NCBI GenBank assembly: GCA_001599595.1
Contig: BCHH01000010.1
Location: 1,667 to 65,666, forward strand
Origin: Beverwykella pulmonaria
Lineage: Eukaryota; Ascomycota; Dothideomycetes; Pleosporales; Melanommataceae
Length of the DNA: 64,000 nt
Direction: 5' to 3'
This document shows, in pieces, positions 1-9,777 of this stretch. Position 1 is the stretch's first letter, and every line of letters starts with the position of its first letter. The notes beneath the pieces were generated by a model. The model saw nothing but the letters and a program-made list of their open reading frames with translations. It ran no database searches and was not told where the DNA came from. A program made the position numbers and the translations under genes.

Positions 1-521
1 GCACCCTTTTCAAGCAGCAGCTTTACCACCTGTTCATAGCCTCCTTCTGAAGCCGCATAGAGTGCGTTATGGTCGTATCCACCCTGCGCGTTGACCTTGG
101 CACCCTTGTCAAGCAGCAACTTCACTACCTTCTCGTGGCCTCCACATGAAGCCGCCTGGAGTGCGTTGCCGTAGCATCCACCTTGAGCGTTGAAGTCGGC
201 ACCCTTGTCAAGCAGCAGTCTTACCACCTCTTGATGCCCCTTCTCTGCCGCCAACAATAGCGGTGTCTTATAGCAGTGATTTATAGCTTGGACATTGGCC
301 CCTTCTCCTAGTAGCCTTTGAACTGCCGCCTCTTGGCCATGTTGGGCAGCCCATAATAACGCTGAGCTTCTAGATTGTTGTATGTTGTGACGGTAGAGAT
401 AGTTGTTCAGTAGACGGTAAAGGTGGCGGTTAGCTTGCGCAAATGCGTTGATGTCTCTCTCTAATTCTAGGTTCTCTGATATGCATAGGAGCAACTCGTT
501 TGCTAAATCAAGCAGCGACAT
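1..521 (-). CDS. Ankyrin-repeat protein with F-box-like N-terminus, 3' end outside window
   Basis: Reading the minus strand from the ATG at 521-519 gives an uninterrupted frame to the left edge. The first 50 residues (MSLLDLANELLLCISENL, then a conserved RDINAFAQ and LYRLLNNYLYRHN stretch) match the F-box-like head common on fungal ankyrin proteins, where it is read as an SCF-type adaptor. Ankyrin repeats follow, with the helix signature EVVRLLLDKGADFNAQG repeated every 33 residues or so; about four repeats are visible and the rest lie outside the window. The neighbouring ankyrin repeats are highly alike (LLLDKGA at each), suggesting recent repeat expansion. The start is chosen because the family head begins exactly there; the frame stays open upstream but lacks family sequence. 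Upstream at 642-830 is an LTR remnant in the same orientation that could serve as promoter (inference). Target unknown. Confidence 0.8.
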   Translation of the reverse strand, partial: MSLLDLANELLLCISENLELERDINAFAQANRHLYRLLNNYLYRHNIQQSRSSALLWAAQHGQEAAVQRLLGEGANVQAINHCYKTPLLLAAEKGHQEVVRLLLDKGADFNAQGGCYGNALQAASCGGHEKVVKLLLDKGAKVNAQGGYDHNALYAASEGGYEQVVKLLLEKG

Positions 522-641
522 TGCTAGAGGAGCATTTAGTTGGTAGATGTTCACGATGTATATCCAAAAGGAACGAGTTGAGGACGATGGCAGACGCTGC
601 AAGGTGGCTGAGTACCGGCTGGTTTACATACCGGTGTTTCT

Positions 642-830
642 TGTCAAGATGTGACGAAGTAGATAGAGAGGAAGATGATTGTTGTATTGATTCTACGGAG
701 GAGCTATTGAAGAAATATCTAGAGTCTTACCAGGCACGGCAGGAGTCTGCCAAGGTAGTCATAACAAACATGGAAGTGAGTCATACGATCAAACATCGAG
801 TTGGCTCATCATGTAACCCACCGGTCGGCC
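642..830 (-). repeat. Solo LTR of a Ty1/copia family (family B)
   Basis: This stretch is repeated, diverged, at 41670-41844, where it abuts a primer-binding site and a copia gag reading frame in minus orientation. Shared blocks include GATGTGACGAAGTAG, TTCTACGGAGGAGCTA and AACATGGAAGTGAGTCAT. Because the 41-kb copy ends in TGTCG/CGACA next to the primer-binding site, the repeat is read as an LTR and this copy as a solo LTR. The right end here runs into the terminal repeat of a Tc1/mariner element, so the exact boundary is uncertain. Confidence 0.6.
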
Positions 831-1963
831 TTTCTCCTTGGCAACATCGCTTTCGGTAATTCCTCCTCCCCCTAATTTTTTTGGAGTTGTAGTTACCCGA
901 ATTCAGCACGTACCGCCCCTACAGCATTTCCTCCTGCCACCCTCGTCGAACACCTCCTTCTTTAGGGCCTCAATTCACCTCTCGCGGTCTCTCTACTCGT
1001 ACCCGATTAAATATATATCAATTTATACAGCTAGGTTAAGGTCGGAAGGATATCGCGGATTGCAAAGGTTGTTCAGAGGGCGCTGTTGATAACGTCATCA
1101 GAACCCTAAAGACATAGATTAGTGCGCAAACCACTGCAGGGTATGCTTAGTGCCGAACCCAAGATCAGTGACAAAGACGGCGAGGCTCTATTTGATGAGC
1201 TGATTCAATCAGGATGGATGTACTGGGAGGAGATGCAGCAGTGGTTAGAGGTGGAGAGGGGACAAAGGGTAGGTCAGTCTACTGTGGCAGACTACCTAAA
1301 GAAGAACAATTGGACTCGCCATACACTGCGGCCGTTTTCCCTTGCCTAAAATAAGGAGCTCTGAGAGTCCTATTGGAACAGTATAAGGAGGTTTACCGCC
1401 GACAATTTAGTATTTCTGGATAAGTCAATTTTCAATAAGAAAGATAGGCTGGCGGCATCACACGTATGCCCTGGTTGGCCATAAAGCTCAGTACGCATAG
1501 GATATCAAGCGCGGTGATACATAGGCGATTTTACCTGCCTGCACTATGCGTGGATATCTACCTTGCACAAGTATTAAAGACGGATACTACAGTCGCGAGG
1601 AGCTCGTAGTTTGGATTAAAGAGAGGTTTATACCTACGTTAAGGGCAATGCTAGATCAGGTGCAGCAAGAGCTTCGTAATGAGATAGAGTTTAACGAGGA
1701 GGATTTCAAGTAGACTGTTGAAATAGTAGGATTCAATACAATAGTCTACTTTGCAAATGGCCCGTGCCCAGGTACTGCTAGAGACTAGTAATAAACTAAT
1801 CGCCAAATATATCGTACCCACTGACAACAATCCTCAAGGCGTTGTGGTTGACGAATCCGACGCGATCGTGCGGAAATTCACAAGATTGTATATTTTGGAA
1901 GGGAAATCAGGGCAGAGGAGGAATTACGGTACCGGTAAGCGATTTTGCCAGGGAGAAACACCG
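824..1963 (+). mobile_element. Decayed Tc1/mariner-type DNA transposon
   Basis: The left end (about 824-885) and the reverse complement of the right end (1903-1963) align over roughly 50 bases: both contain TTTCTCC, TGGCAA, ATCGCTT, GGTA and AATTCCTCCTC in the same order. Between them lies a broken DDE transposase reading frame on the plus strand. The element is about 1.1 kb. No clean TA target duplication could be seen; the left flank is LTR family B and the right flank is the second half of an LTR of family A, so the element ends may have recombined. Confidence 0.6.
1122..1713 (+). pseudogene. Transposase remnant (HTH plus DDE_3-like domain), Tc1/mariner
   Basis: The first open stretch (1122-1349, about 75 residues) reads as a paired helix-turn-helix of the kind in fungal Tc1/mariner transposases (VADYLKKNNWTRHTLRP). 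After a stop, the same strand continues with recognisable DDE-domain fragments: LVFLDKSIF near 1410, and GYLPCTSIKDGYYSREELV followed by WIKERFIPTLRAML at about 1553-1650, ending at a TAG near 1713. Stops and frame changes separate the pieces, so it cannot give a working enzyme. It lies between the inverted repeats of the 824-1963 element. Confidence 0.65.
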
Positions 1964-1985
1964 ATTTCAAATCGGGACACGGAAG

Positions 1986-2053
1986 CAGCTGTACATACAT
2001 CACATAGAATACACATCTTGATACTTTTTCCCCCACACTCCTGCTTACAGCGA
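1986..2053 (+). repeat. Truncated LTR, family A (right half only)
   Basis: The sequence from CAGCTGTACATACATCAC to CTGCTTACA matches the second half of the LTRs at 9559-9692 and 14845-14978. The left half, with the TGTAAGCC start, is missing and replaced by the right end of the Tc1/mariner element. Confidence 0.7.
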
Positions 2054-3024
2054 CTATGAAAAGAAACTGCGTCCTGATATTCATCGCGGATCCGGGGAAC
2101 AACGGGATGCCGAGCTGCAACATTGTTGATATATAAATCTCCACCTCCCATTACATCTCCTTCTAGAATTCGACTAGCTTCACTCAGTCCTGGAAACCCA
2201 CACGTCAAGTCTCTTTTTGTTAAGGCACTGCTCATGAAATACCGGACGTGCAGGTTCTTCTGGTACGCCTTCTCTTTTCCTCTCCTTAATTTTCATCGTG
2301 GTTTTGCTGATGGGGTGAGCAGAAAGGACCGGTCGGAGACCTGCGACCACAGCGTTGATTATTTAGAGTTAACGGGCGATCAAGGTGGAAGTCTTATGTT
2401 CAACGATTTTGATCTGACAGAGGCCCAAGAGGGACCGGTGGGGAATTGGACGGATAATGTGGGACAGGTGCTCTGTATGGGGTCATTTTTGCGAAAATTG
2501 ACAAAAACGACTGGAGCGTCTGGTATACCCTGTGGATGATGCGAGCTAGAATAGAAGAACAGCGTAGTCGTTGGGTAGAATACAAAGTTTGAGTTTGCGA
2601 GAGGGTTCGGCTAGGCCAGACCTTGATTGTGTTGATGATTGGGTGGTTTATATATAGATTGTATAGTATGCATTTAGATCCTGATTTTGAGTTATGTGAC
2701 GTGCATATGCTGGGACTACACCTTCATTTCTGCAAGCGTGAAGAGGAGATGTCATTTCTGTTTCCCAGTTGTGTAAATAGATAAATAACTTGAAAGGAAA
2801 GAAGAATTGCAGGCATGAATGCTTTAAATGAATTTAGGAAGGGAATTAATCTGCTAAAACAAAAAGGCCAAAGCAAGAGCAGTCCCAAGTCCAAATACAA
2901 TGTACCCTTTCTCTGACCACACACCCGGTACGCTTAAACAAGTTAGCCGAGTCAAGCGTAGGTCGGCACAGCTGATTGAAGAGTATTTCCCGAAAGCGCT
3001 CAAGGAAATATCCTCTCTTTCCCC
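2054..3024. other. No recognisable gene
   Basis: Open frames exist on both strands (a minus frame begins at 2235 and runs into the truncated LTR; a plus frame spans 2123-2539), but none shows a domain, convincing codon bias or splice structure that I recognise. The minus frame might be the 5' part of a gene cut off by the LTR at 1986-2053; I cannot support more than that. Confidence 0.4.
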
Positions 3025-3585
3025 TCAGTTTCCTTCATAAGCCTTCCTCAACCCCTCAACACTCAACTTCTTCATCCCCATCATCGCCCCCATCGCCCTC
3101 TGCGCACCCTCCTTATCTTTCTCCTGTGCACCCTCCTTCGCTCCCTTCTGCATCAACTCCTTATACTTAACAGGAACAACCTGCCAGCTCACCCCCCACT
3201 GATCAGCCACCCACCCACACATCCTCTTCCGCTCGTCCCCACCCTCCCCCAGCTTCTCCCAGAAATAATCAACCTCAGCCTGGTCTTCGCACTGCACCTG
3301 CAGCGAAATAGCTTCGTTGAATTGGAATTGTGGACCCCCATTCAGCGCGACGAAGGGGTGCGAGTGCAGCGTGAAGGACACGGTCATGACGCTGCCGGGA
3401 GCGTGTTTGTGCGTGTCGGCGCCGGCGGCGGTGTAGTGGGTCGTGGATGTGATGGCGGAGGTGGCGGCTGGGTTGGGATTTGTGGACGAGGAGGGCGCGT
3501 TCGAGAAGACGGAGACGTAGTACTGGGCGGCTTCTTCAGCCTGGCCGTCGAACCAGAGACAGGTAGTTATCTTGTTGAGGGACAT
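3025..3585 (-). CDS. VOC-superfamily protein, PhnB/3-demethylubiquinone methyltransferase-like fold
   Basis: A single-exon 186-residue frame. It opens with NKITTCLWFDGQAEEAAQYY, the typical first strand and helix of the PhnB-like VOC family, followed by SVFSNA, a low-complexity Ser/Thr/Ala insert, then GSVMTVSFTLHSHPF, ALNGGPQFQFNEAISL, a CEDQAEVDYFW helix and a C-terminal DQWGVSWQVVP. This order and length are those of full family members. The family binds metal or small molecules in a paired beta-alpha-beta-beta-beta fold; the fungal members lack an assigned reaction, so none is given. No signal peptide; a cytosolic protein is expected. The Lys/Glu/Ala-rich tail (about residues 140-175) is longer than in bacterial relatives. 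Complete and intact. Confidence 0.85.
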   Translation of the reverse strand: MSLNKITTCLWFDGQAEEAAQYYVSVFSNAPSSSTNPNPAATSAITSTTHYTAAGADTHKHAPGSVMTVSFTLHSHPFVALNGGPQFQFNEAISLQVQCEDQAEVDYFWEKLGEGGDERKRMCGWVADQWGVSWQVVPVKYKELMQKGAKEGAQEKDKEGAQRAMGAMMGMKKLSVEGLRKAYEGN

Positions 3586-3868
3586 ATTGAGTCGCTTGCG
3601 AGGCGTTGTTGTTAAAGGTGATTGCGTCCGTCCCGGTGAAAAGAGAGACGTGCTTTATAGCGTTGATGAAGCGGGCGTTTGGGCGACGGCCAAGGCGCGA
3701 GTGAGGGGCGAGCGCGTCGGATTAGTGAACATGGCGTCGCGAAGTCACGCGAGAGGCGTTGATGGCTGATAGTAATACGAGGAATGCGCGAGGAAAACGA
3801 GGATGTCGCACCTCTAAACCCACGACGGTAACGATGATGGAAGTAATATAAATTACTTGATGTACAAA

Positions 3869-5167
3869 TCACGTAGCAATCCCTATCTTTTGATCACCAC
3901 CCATATTCTTCTTCCCGGCCCCTCCCCCATCCAATTCGGGCACCAAATCGCCATGCATCTCAAACGCACCCTTTCCATCGTTCAACTGGCTGATTCTCGG
4001 TTTCCCATTCACAAATTTCTCCGTCGTCGCCATCTCGAAAATGAAGACGTCGCTATCTTTCTCAAATACTGCTTCTTGTCGAACTTTGAAGTCACCGTCA
4101 GCCTGTGTTTTCGTCATGTCATGATCGATGTGGTAGATTTTTGGGCGAGGCGGCGTTGCTGGGTGACGTTTTCGAATGCAGCGCAGGATAAGCCAGATTA
4201 AGAATATGAGGGAGGCTAAGGAACCCACTGCGCCTATAGATACGCCGGCGATAGTTGCTTTGGAAGGTGTTTGGCGAGGGGGCGGGGGAGTGGTGGTCGC
4301 AGACGGGGTTGCTGCTAGCGCTGTTACTTGTGATGATGACTGTGATGACAATGGTGTTGATGCTGATTGTAATGGAATTGGTGTTACGCAGCCAACAACT
4401 GGCGTTTCGCTGCTGGGGGCGAATCCGTCTATAGGATGCGCGTATGCTTGGGCACCTAATCATAACGTCAGTAAATATATGCACGTCTTATTTGGGTGAT
4501 GACTATGCCTGTCGTGGTTGCTGCGAACGGGGCAAGATTCGTGTCGCCGCTCTCTCCGAATTGTGTGACAGTGTATGTGGAGCTGATAGTGAGCTCGCTG
4601 TAGCAGGTTCCTCCGTATCCGGGTCGCTTCGTATCAACAGTCGTGTCTGGGGGGTGGAATTGATATCCGCTATTTACGTGTCAGTAAAACGATGGAAGAA
4701 TCAAATCATTCAAATACTGACGATGGACAGCAAGCCACATAGTTATTGTCCGCAGCAAACATTGTGCAGTAGTTGGAAGGGCAGACCAGAGGGCTCATCG
4801 CAGGCACTATTGATGACCCAACAGTGCCCGACGAGACCGCTTGATATGCCTTAATAAACTCACTAGGGAAGCACGCGCTCGAAGTCACGTTCTCGGCTGG
4901 AACTGGTTCATTCGCCCATATCAGATAACCGGGTGGGGGCAACATCGACAACCGGTTCTCCGTACATAACGCTGGAGGCGTAAATGTGTTAGTGAGTGGT
5001 ATGAATGTTGTAGGCTGGGGAGGTAGTGTGGCGGATTTCGAGGTTGATTTTCGTGTTGCTGAGGCGATCCTGCTTGGATTTGACGGGGCCGGGGAAGATT
5101 GCTGTCTGAGTTCGAGATGTGTTTTTGACGCCATTCCAGCTCTTACTTTTCGTGCTTTGAACGACAT
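3869..5167 (-). CDS. Cysteine-containing single-pass membrane glycoprotein (hypothetical)
   Basis: Three exons. Exon 1 (5167-4722) carries a Ser/Pro/Thr-rich start, then LPPPGYLIWANEPVP, SPLVCPSNYCTMFAAD and NNYVACCPS. A 52-bp intron (4721-4670, GTCAGT...TAG) joins in frame to GYQFHPPDTTVDTKRPGYGG with TCYSELTISS. A second intron near 4500-4450 leads to AYAHPIDGFAPSSE, a Ser/Thr-rich stalk, one membrane helix (VGSLASLIFLIWLILRCI) and a cytosolic tail of about 95 residues, ending at 3869. The pattern (conserved Cys-rich ectodomain, mucin-like stalk, one helix, short tail) is common among fungal cell-surface proteins of unknown role. The only join at intron 2 that keeps frame with a normal length uses a GC donor (GCATAG), so that boundary is tentative. 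No clear signal peptide at the first ATG. Confidence 0.7.
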
Positions 5168-6788
5168 ATCGATTCAAATCTATCTATAGTCGCACTCTCA
5201 GTCGGGACGAGGATCTGGGATCTCGTTTAGGAACCACCTGCCCTCACTGAGGATCGAAGTGCCTGGGGCAGAAAAGAAAGTAGTCTATATTCTAAAAAGA
5301 GAGAGGTTAAGCGACAGAGTATTGTACAAAACATGAGCACTCGCAGTAGGAAAGGGTGGAATAGTTAGGCGACGAGGTGGAGACTGGAAGCATAGAGCAC
5401 ATCAAAAGAAATGGCGGGACCGTTTAACATAGCATCAATGCTCATCCTGGCAATGTCGTTGGCCCCCCGGGGCAGCCACCCGTTAGAGTCTATACTGAAT
5501 TCCCCGTAGCGTGGTGCGATGCATGATTGACATGGGGCTGATTCGCCAGGATGTCCGTTGCCCAGGTGTGATTAGCGAGCCAAAGTCTCCGGGCGGACTT
5601 GAAATGCGAGTGGAAATTCGATAGAGGCAAAATGTTGCGACAAACAACGGCCGATTAACTCATTCCGGAGAGAGCAAAGATCGGATGAGTATTCAGAGCT
5701 TCGAAGTAAACGGAAACATTCCTCTGGTTGGAGCGCAAGAGCCAAGACAATGGAAGGTGGCAGTGCCCAGGAGGAATTTTGGCGTCATGACGCACGATTA
5801 CAATGCCACCACAATGATCAAAATAACAACGAGAAATAACAAACCCACTGGAGGTCACCGTAATTCGTGATAATACATAGCTGCCAGCGCAATCGCTAAG
5901 GCTGACAGTTGAATCATGGAGGCATCGGGGTTGAACAAGCCCAAAGATGGGTTCTAGAAATATTGTTTCGGGGCAGAATAGAGAAAATAGACGAAGAAAT
6001 GAAGAGAATGAAATTTCCGACAGAACTTGGGCAGAGAAGGAGTAAACGAGAAGGAAGGTCACGTTCGTGTTGGTGTGGCCCCCAAATCTATACCAAATGA
6101 TTGTCGGTCCCCGAGGATCAATAACCCCGTGTGCTATGTTACAAAGATGATTCGAGAATGAGATAATCAATAGTACTGCGGCTGATGGCGTGTTTCACAT
6201 GGATTAGCGAAAAAAAATTAATGATAGGTCAAACGGAGGAAAAGATAGTGCAAATTTGTGAGATTTCTAACACAGTACGCGCGCGATTAAACCAGGGACT
6301 TGATTGAGTATTTAAGCTTAAAAAGACCAAGGATAAACTCGGCGCCTATTGAGGAAGAGAGAATAACATAACAAAGGGTCGAAAGGAAGGAGGAGGAGGT
6401 TTTGGTTGTGAGATCTCGGTATGGAAGGGCTCCAACCGGCTCTGACGTCGCTTGGTGGACTTTGCTTTTCAGACTCAACCCGTAACAACGCCCTTTTGTC
6501 TCTTTTTCACTTATTGTATAACCCAATTCGACTAAATTGATAGCTTCTTCCTCGTCCATAATATTTTCAAAGTTATAATACGACAACACCTATGAGAAAG
6601 AAAAAAGTGAGAAAGCATATATTTTGTTTAAATAGCAAATCTTTAGAAGCCAAAATTTCTTGAAACTTTCATTTGCTATCGTATTGATGACGACTACGTG
6701 GACGATCCTGGATGACAGCTCCAAATCCACTCATCCTTCCTATCTTACTCGAGGGACACCCACATTTGAGGCGAGATTTTTGAACCTC
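5168..6788. other. No supported gene
   Basis: A 171-codon minus frame (6170-5655) and a 100-codon minus frame (6589-6287) are open, but neither shows a domain, splice-consistent neighbours or family resemblance. AT-rich, with A-tracts near 6210 and 6600. Probably intergenic or very old decayed sequence. Confidence 0.4.
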
Positions 6789-7238
6789 TTACCATCGTAG
6801 TCCTCTGACCAATTGCACAAAACTGGGCCCAAAAGATGCACATCGTATCCTACTTCTCATCCTCACCCCTCTGCGGAGCTTTCGCGAGATACTAACCAAC
6901 GCAGTAATCTCCTTCGCTCGCTCCGCCTCCCTCTGGTCCAAGAGCTCCATCTTCCTCCTCGCCTCCTCCGTCTGGCGAGTCATCTCTACTATCCTCTCTA
7001 CATCTTTCTCACGCTGTCGCACCAATTCTGCATTTTTCATGAAATCCTCTTGAGGGTTAGCAGGACCCTTTCGGTTGCTGTTGATCGCATCTTCCGGCAC
7101 CGAATCGATGGCGCGTCGGCTGATACGAAGATTTTCATTGGGGTAGAGAATAACAGACGAAGTCTGTGTCCGATTCTTTATTGCGGTGACTTTCTTGGTT
7201 TGCTTCAAGGGTACTTTAAAAGTGAGTTTGCGGCGCAC
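6789..7238 (-). pseudogene. Possible coiled-coil gene fragment (hypothetical)
   Basis: A minus-strand frame of about 150 codons with no ATG at its beginning. The middle part has a strong heptad-like Arg/Glu pattern (RQREKDVERIVEMTRQTEE and then LLDQREAERAKEITAL), which looks like coding sequence for a coiled coil. A GTTAGT donor-like site directly follows the EITAL stretch, so the last 30 residues may be intron. No family recognised; start, exons and intactness are unknown. Confidence 0.25.
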
Positions 7239-7948
7239 AACACTTGGGATAGCTGGGCCAATCGTACTCGGCTTTGCGCTCCATCTACGACTTCACCATT
7301 TTGTTTTATAAGTTGGTGTGGACGGCAAGTCTGTCTCATAAACCGCATAAAAAAAATAATACTAAGCTACTTTTCACTATCAATTATCAAAGGAGTGTGT
7401 ATCGAAAAGGTGGAGATTGCATTCACAAGGGAATCCAGAAATGCTCAATTCGAGAAAGTCTAACGATTAACAGCCGTAGCGCTAAACCGAGAGATATCAT
7501 TTTGCGCAAACCTGCACATTTAGGCGACTAATTCTTAAAGCCCTTTAGTAACAATGGCCAGATTTCGCTCAATCGCTGCCCATGCCTAGCGCGTTTTATC
7601 GACATAACCGATTGCCCGGAAGAGACTTGCCCTTTTATCAGCGAAATCGCCAATTGTGGATTTTCGATGTGTGAGCAAGAGCCGAGGTGTTTGGTGATCT
7701 TTGATACAGTCAGTATATATTGTCCGTCAAAACATCTATACATGTGTTGCAACAGTATATGTGCGTACCTGGCATCGAATACACCACGAATGCACTAGTT
7801 GGGAAGTCTGCAATAACTTCGTCGTTGAAGGTCGTGCAGTATCATCAACTCTTTATGGAGATAGTGGTATATCTTGCTCTTTGCAATTGTAGGATCGTTG
7901 TGTTTACTAAATACTGCTAGATTCAGACTTATGCCTCTAGCGAACTAC
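7239..7948. other. No supported gene
   Basis: AT-rich sequence with short frames on both strands only; nothing recognisable. Confidence 0.4.
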
Positions 7949-8830
7949 TTATGCTGTGTTCTCTTTCAGCTTCTTGGCTCGAGCCTCGCGGAGTTCGATA
8001 ATCTCCTTGTAGATACTGTTGATATTGCTTTAGAGGTCTTTCACAACCTTCTAAATATCTCCTTGATGACTATTGATGTCATTGAGAGCCTTGAGGATCT
8101 GATTACCTGGTTGCGCTTTCAGATTTTCGGCAAGGACCTAGAGGTTGGCACCAACCTCCTTGCATTTGGCTACGAGATTGCTGAGGTAGACTGTCGAAAT
8201 GTCATGCTATAGAAAATATCTTGTCGCACAAGCTGCTGCTGCTTTGGGTTCGGAAGTGGTTTAGTAGAGGGTTTTATAATCGCAAGTGTTTGCGAGAGAA
8301 GGCACCCCAACAGATCTTCTTGGATGTCATACTTATTCATCACTTGTCCCACGATATCTGCAATAGACCGCGTCATTTCGTGGGGCTCTAATTTGTTGTC
8401 CGAATGAACTTACCTCTCTCTACAAGTGAGCTCGTAGAACTTTTCGAAAGCGGAAAATGCTTGGATAAAATAATCTTCGACATGTTCATCGCGGGGTAAA
8501 CTTGTCTATCATCAACGGGCTCAATACAATATCTAGGATCTTCATTGGCTTCGCAAGCCGCTTCCAGAAAGTGTACACTATCTAGTCTTTCGTTTCCGAT
8601 TTTTTGCGTTTTCCCCCGCTTTCTCCATATCTCAATGTCTGAAAGCTTGTCCTAGGTTTTGAAGTGCCACGTTGTAAAGATGCGCATGGGATCTTTGAGG
8701 GCTAAGTCACCGAGGTGCCGACATAACCTATGCTAAAGAAAAGCCAGTGCCAGCACTGCTCAAGAGAGGAAGTGTTCTTTTTGGAAGCTTCCGTCGCAGG
8801 TAACATCGATGACTAGTCATCACTCACTCG
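7949..8830 (-). pseudogene. Decayed hypothetical gene with RIP-type nonsense codons
   Basis: Read on the minus strand, a good coding stretch (RLDSVHFLEAACEANEDPRY and following residues) is joined across a well-formed intron (donor GTAAGT, acceptor GCAG, about 8412-8355) to DIVGQVMNKYDIQEDLLGCL and KPLPNPKQQQLVRQDIFYS. A frame change then leads to a coiled-coil C-terminus (LSNLVAKCKEVGANL, ALNDINSHQGDI, SIYKEIIELREARAKKL) ending at a TAA at 7949. The last part holds three in-frame stops (TAG, TAG, TAA) exactly where CAG or CAA would keep the heptad pattern, which is what CpA-to-TpA mutation produces. More stops occur near the 5' end (about 8650-8780). I do not recognise the family. Confidence 0.5.
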
Positions 8831-9417
8831 AAACAACCAAGTCGAAGGGCGGAAGAGTCGAAGCTGTTGAAGCTTGAGCGGGTGCGATCGATGGGCGTGC
8901 GAGTCAGGCTTGATGTGTGGGCAAGTCAAATTTGGGGGCTGGAACCAGTGTCATAATTATAGAACTAAGCTACGGAGTGGCTGAATTTTCAGCCGTTGCA
9001 GTGATTCTCACTGTCATTCTTACCGAGGCCGAAGTAAAACCAGCTCCACATGGAAAATCAGTGGCATTGTAATTTCATCGGCTGTGAGATCGTGATGAGC
9101 ATTATTCTTCTAGGTACAAAGATGTGTTGAAAGGCTACTGATTTCCCAACGCTGGAGGAACACCCACCGTCTGTGTCTTGCATGAATTTCTTCTCGAATG
9201 GGCCTTGAAGTCTTCTCTGGTGAGCTCCGTTATAAGAATATCTTTAATAAGTTGACGTACTGAAGAATGATGCCGTTCATAATCATTGGTGAGTAGTATC
9301 ATTTGTACTCTACTGTCTTCTAACAGCGAAGACACATTGGAGGGTGTCAATACTGCCAATACTACGTCCTAGCGAGCACAAGGGTGCGACTTGTTATATG
9401 CAATATGAATCCTGTTA
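8831..9417. other. No supported gene
   Basis: A 74-codon minus frame at 9359-9135 (contains DSRVQMILLTNDYERHHSSV) looks protein-like but is isolated and has no ATG at its start. Otherwise featureless up to the hAT target site. Confidence 0.35.
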
Positions 9418-9558
9418 TCCTATGGCAGCGTGGTAATCAGTACGTAGTACGGTCGTAAGTTACGGTACCGTAGCTGCTTTGTAAGCCGTACGTACGTACA
9501 GGCAGTTGAGTACGTATGGTTGTGGGGCGTACCGTAGGTGATTTTCAATTCTACGCGT

Positions 9559-9692
9559 TGTAAGCCGAGGACACCAGAATGTCACGTGGATATGCCACTG
9601 ACTAATCAGTCCGTCATATATATATATCAGCTGTACATACATCACATACAATACACATCTGGACACCTCTTTCCTCCGCCCTCCAGCTTACA
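9559..9692 (+). repeat. 5' LTR of the copia element
   Basis: 134 bp, TGTAAGC...GCTTACA. Contains a TATATATATATA box-like stretch near 9619-9630. Differs from the 3' LTR only in GCCGAGG versus GCCAAGG near the start. Confidence 0.95.
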
Positions 9693-9703
9693 GTTATGAG
9701 CCC
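9693..9703 (+). other. Primer-binding site, half initiator-tRNA-Met type
   Basis: The 11 bases directly after the 5' LTR, GTTATGAGCCC, complement the anticodon stem-loop of eukaryotic initiator tRNA-Met (GGGCTCATAAC). Drosophila copia and yeast Ty5 are known to prime from this internal half-tRNA site rather than from the tRNA 3' end. The same site recurs beside the family B LTR at 41658-41669. Confidence 0.8.
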
Positions 9704-9777
9704 GGTTCGCGCCTAACCGCACCATCAAATATCGTTTAACTATCACCGTTGTTTATTATTTGATCCTCGTCGTCAAT

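Noticed and set aside
5655..6170. 171-codon minus frame as a gene
   Set aside because: No recognisable motif, no splice context and AT-rich random-looking composition.
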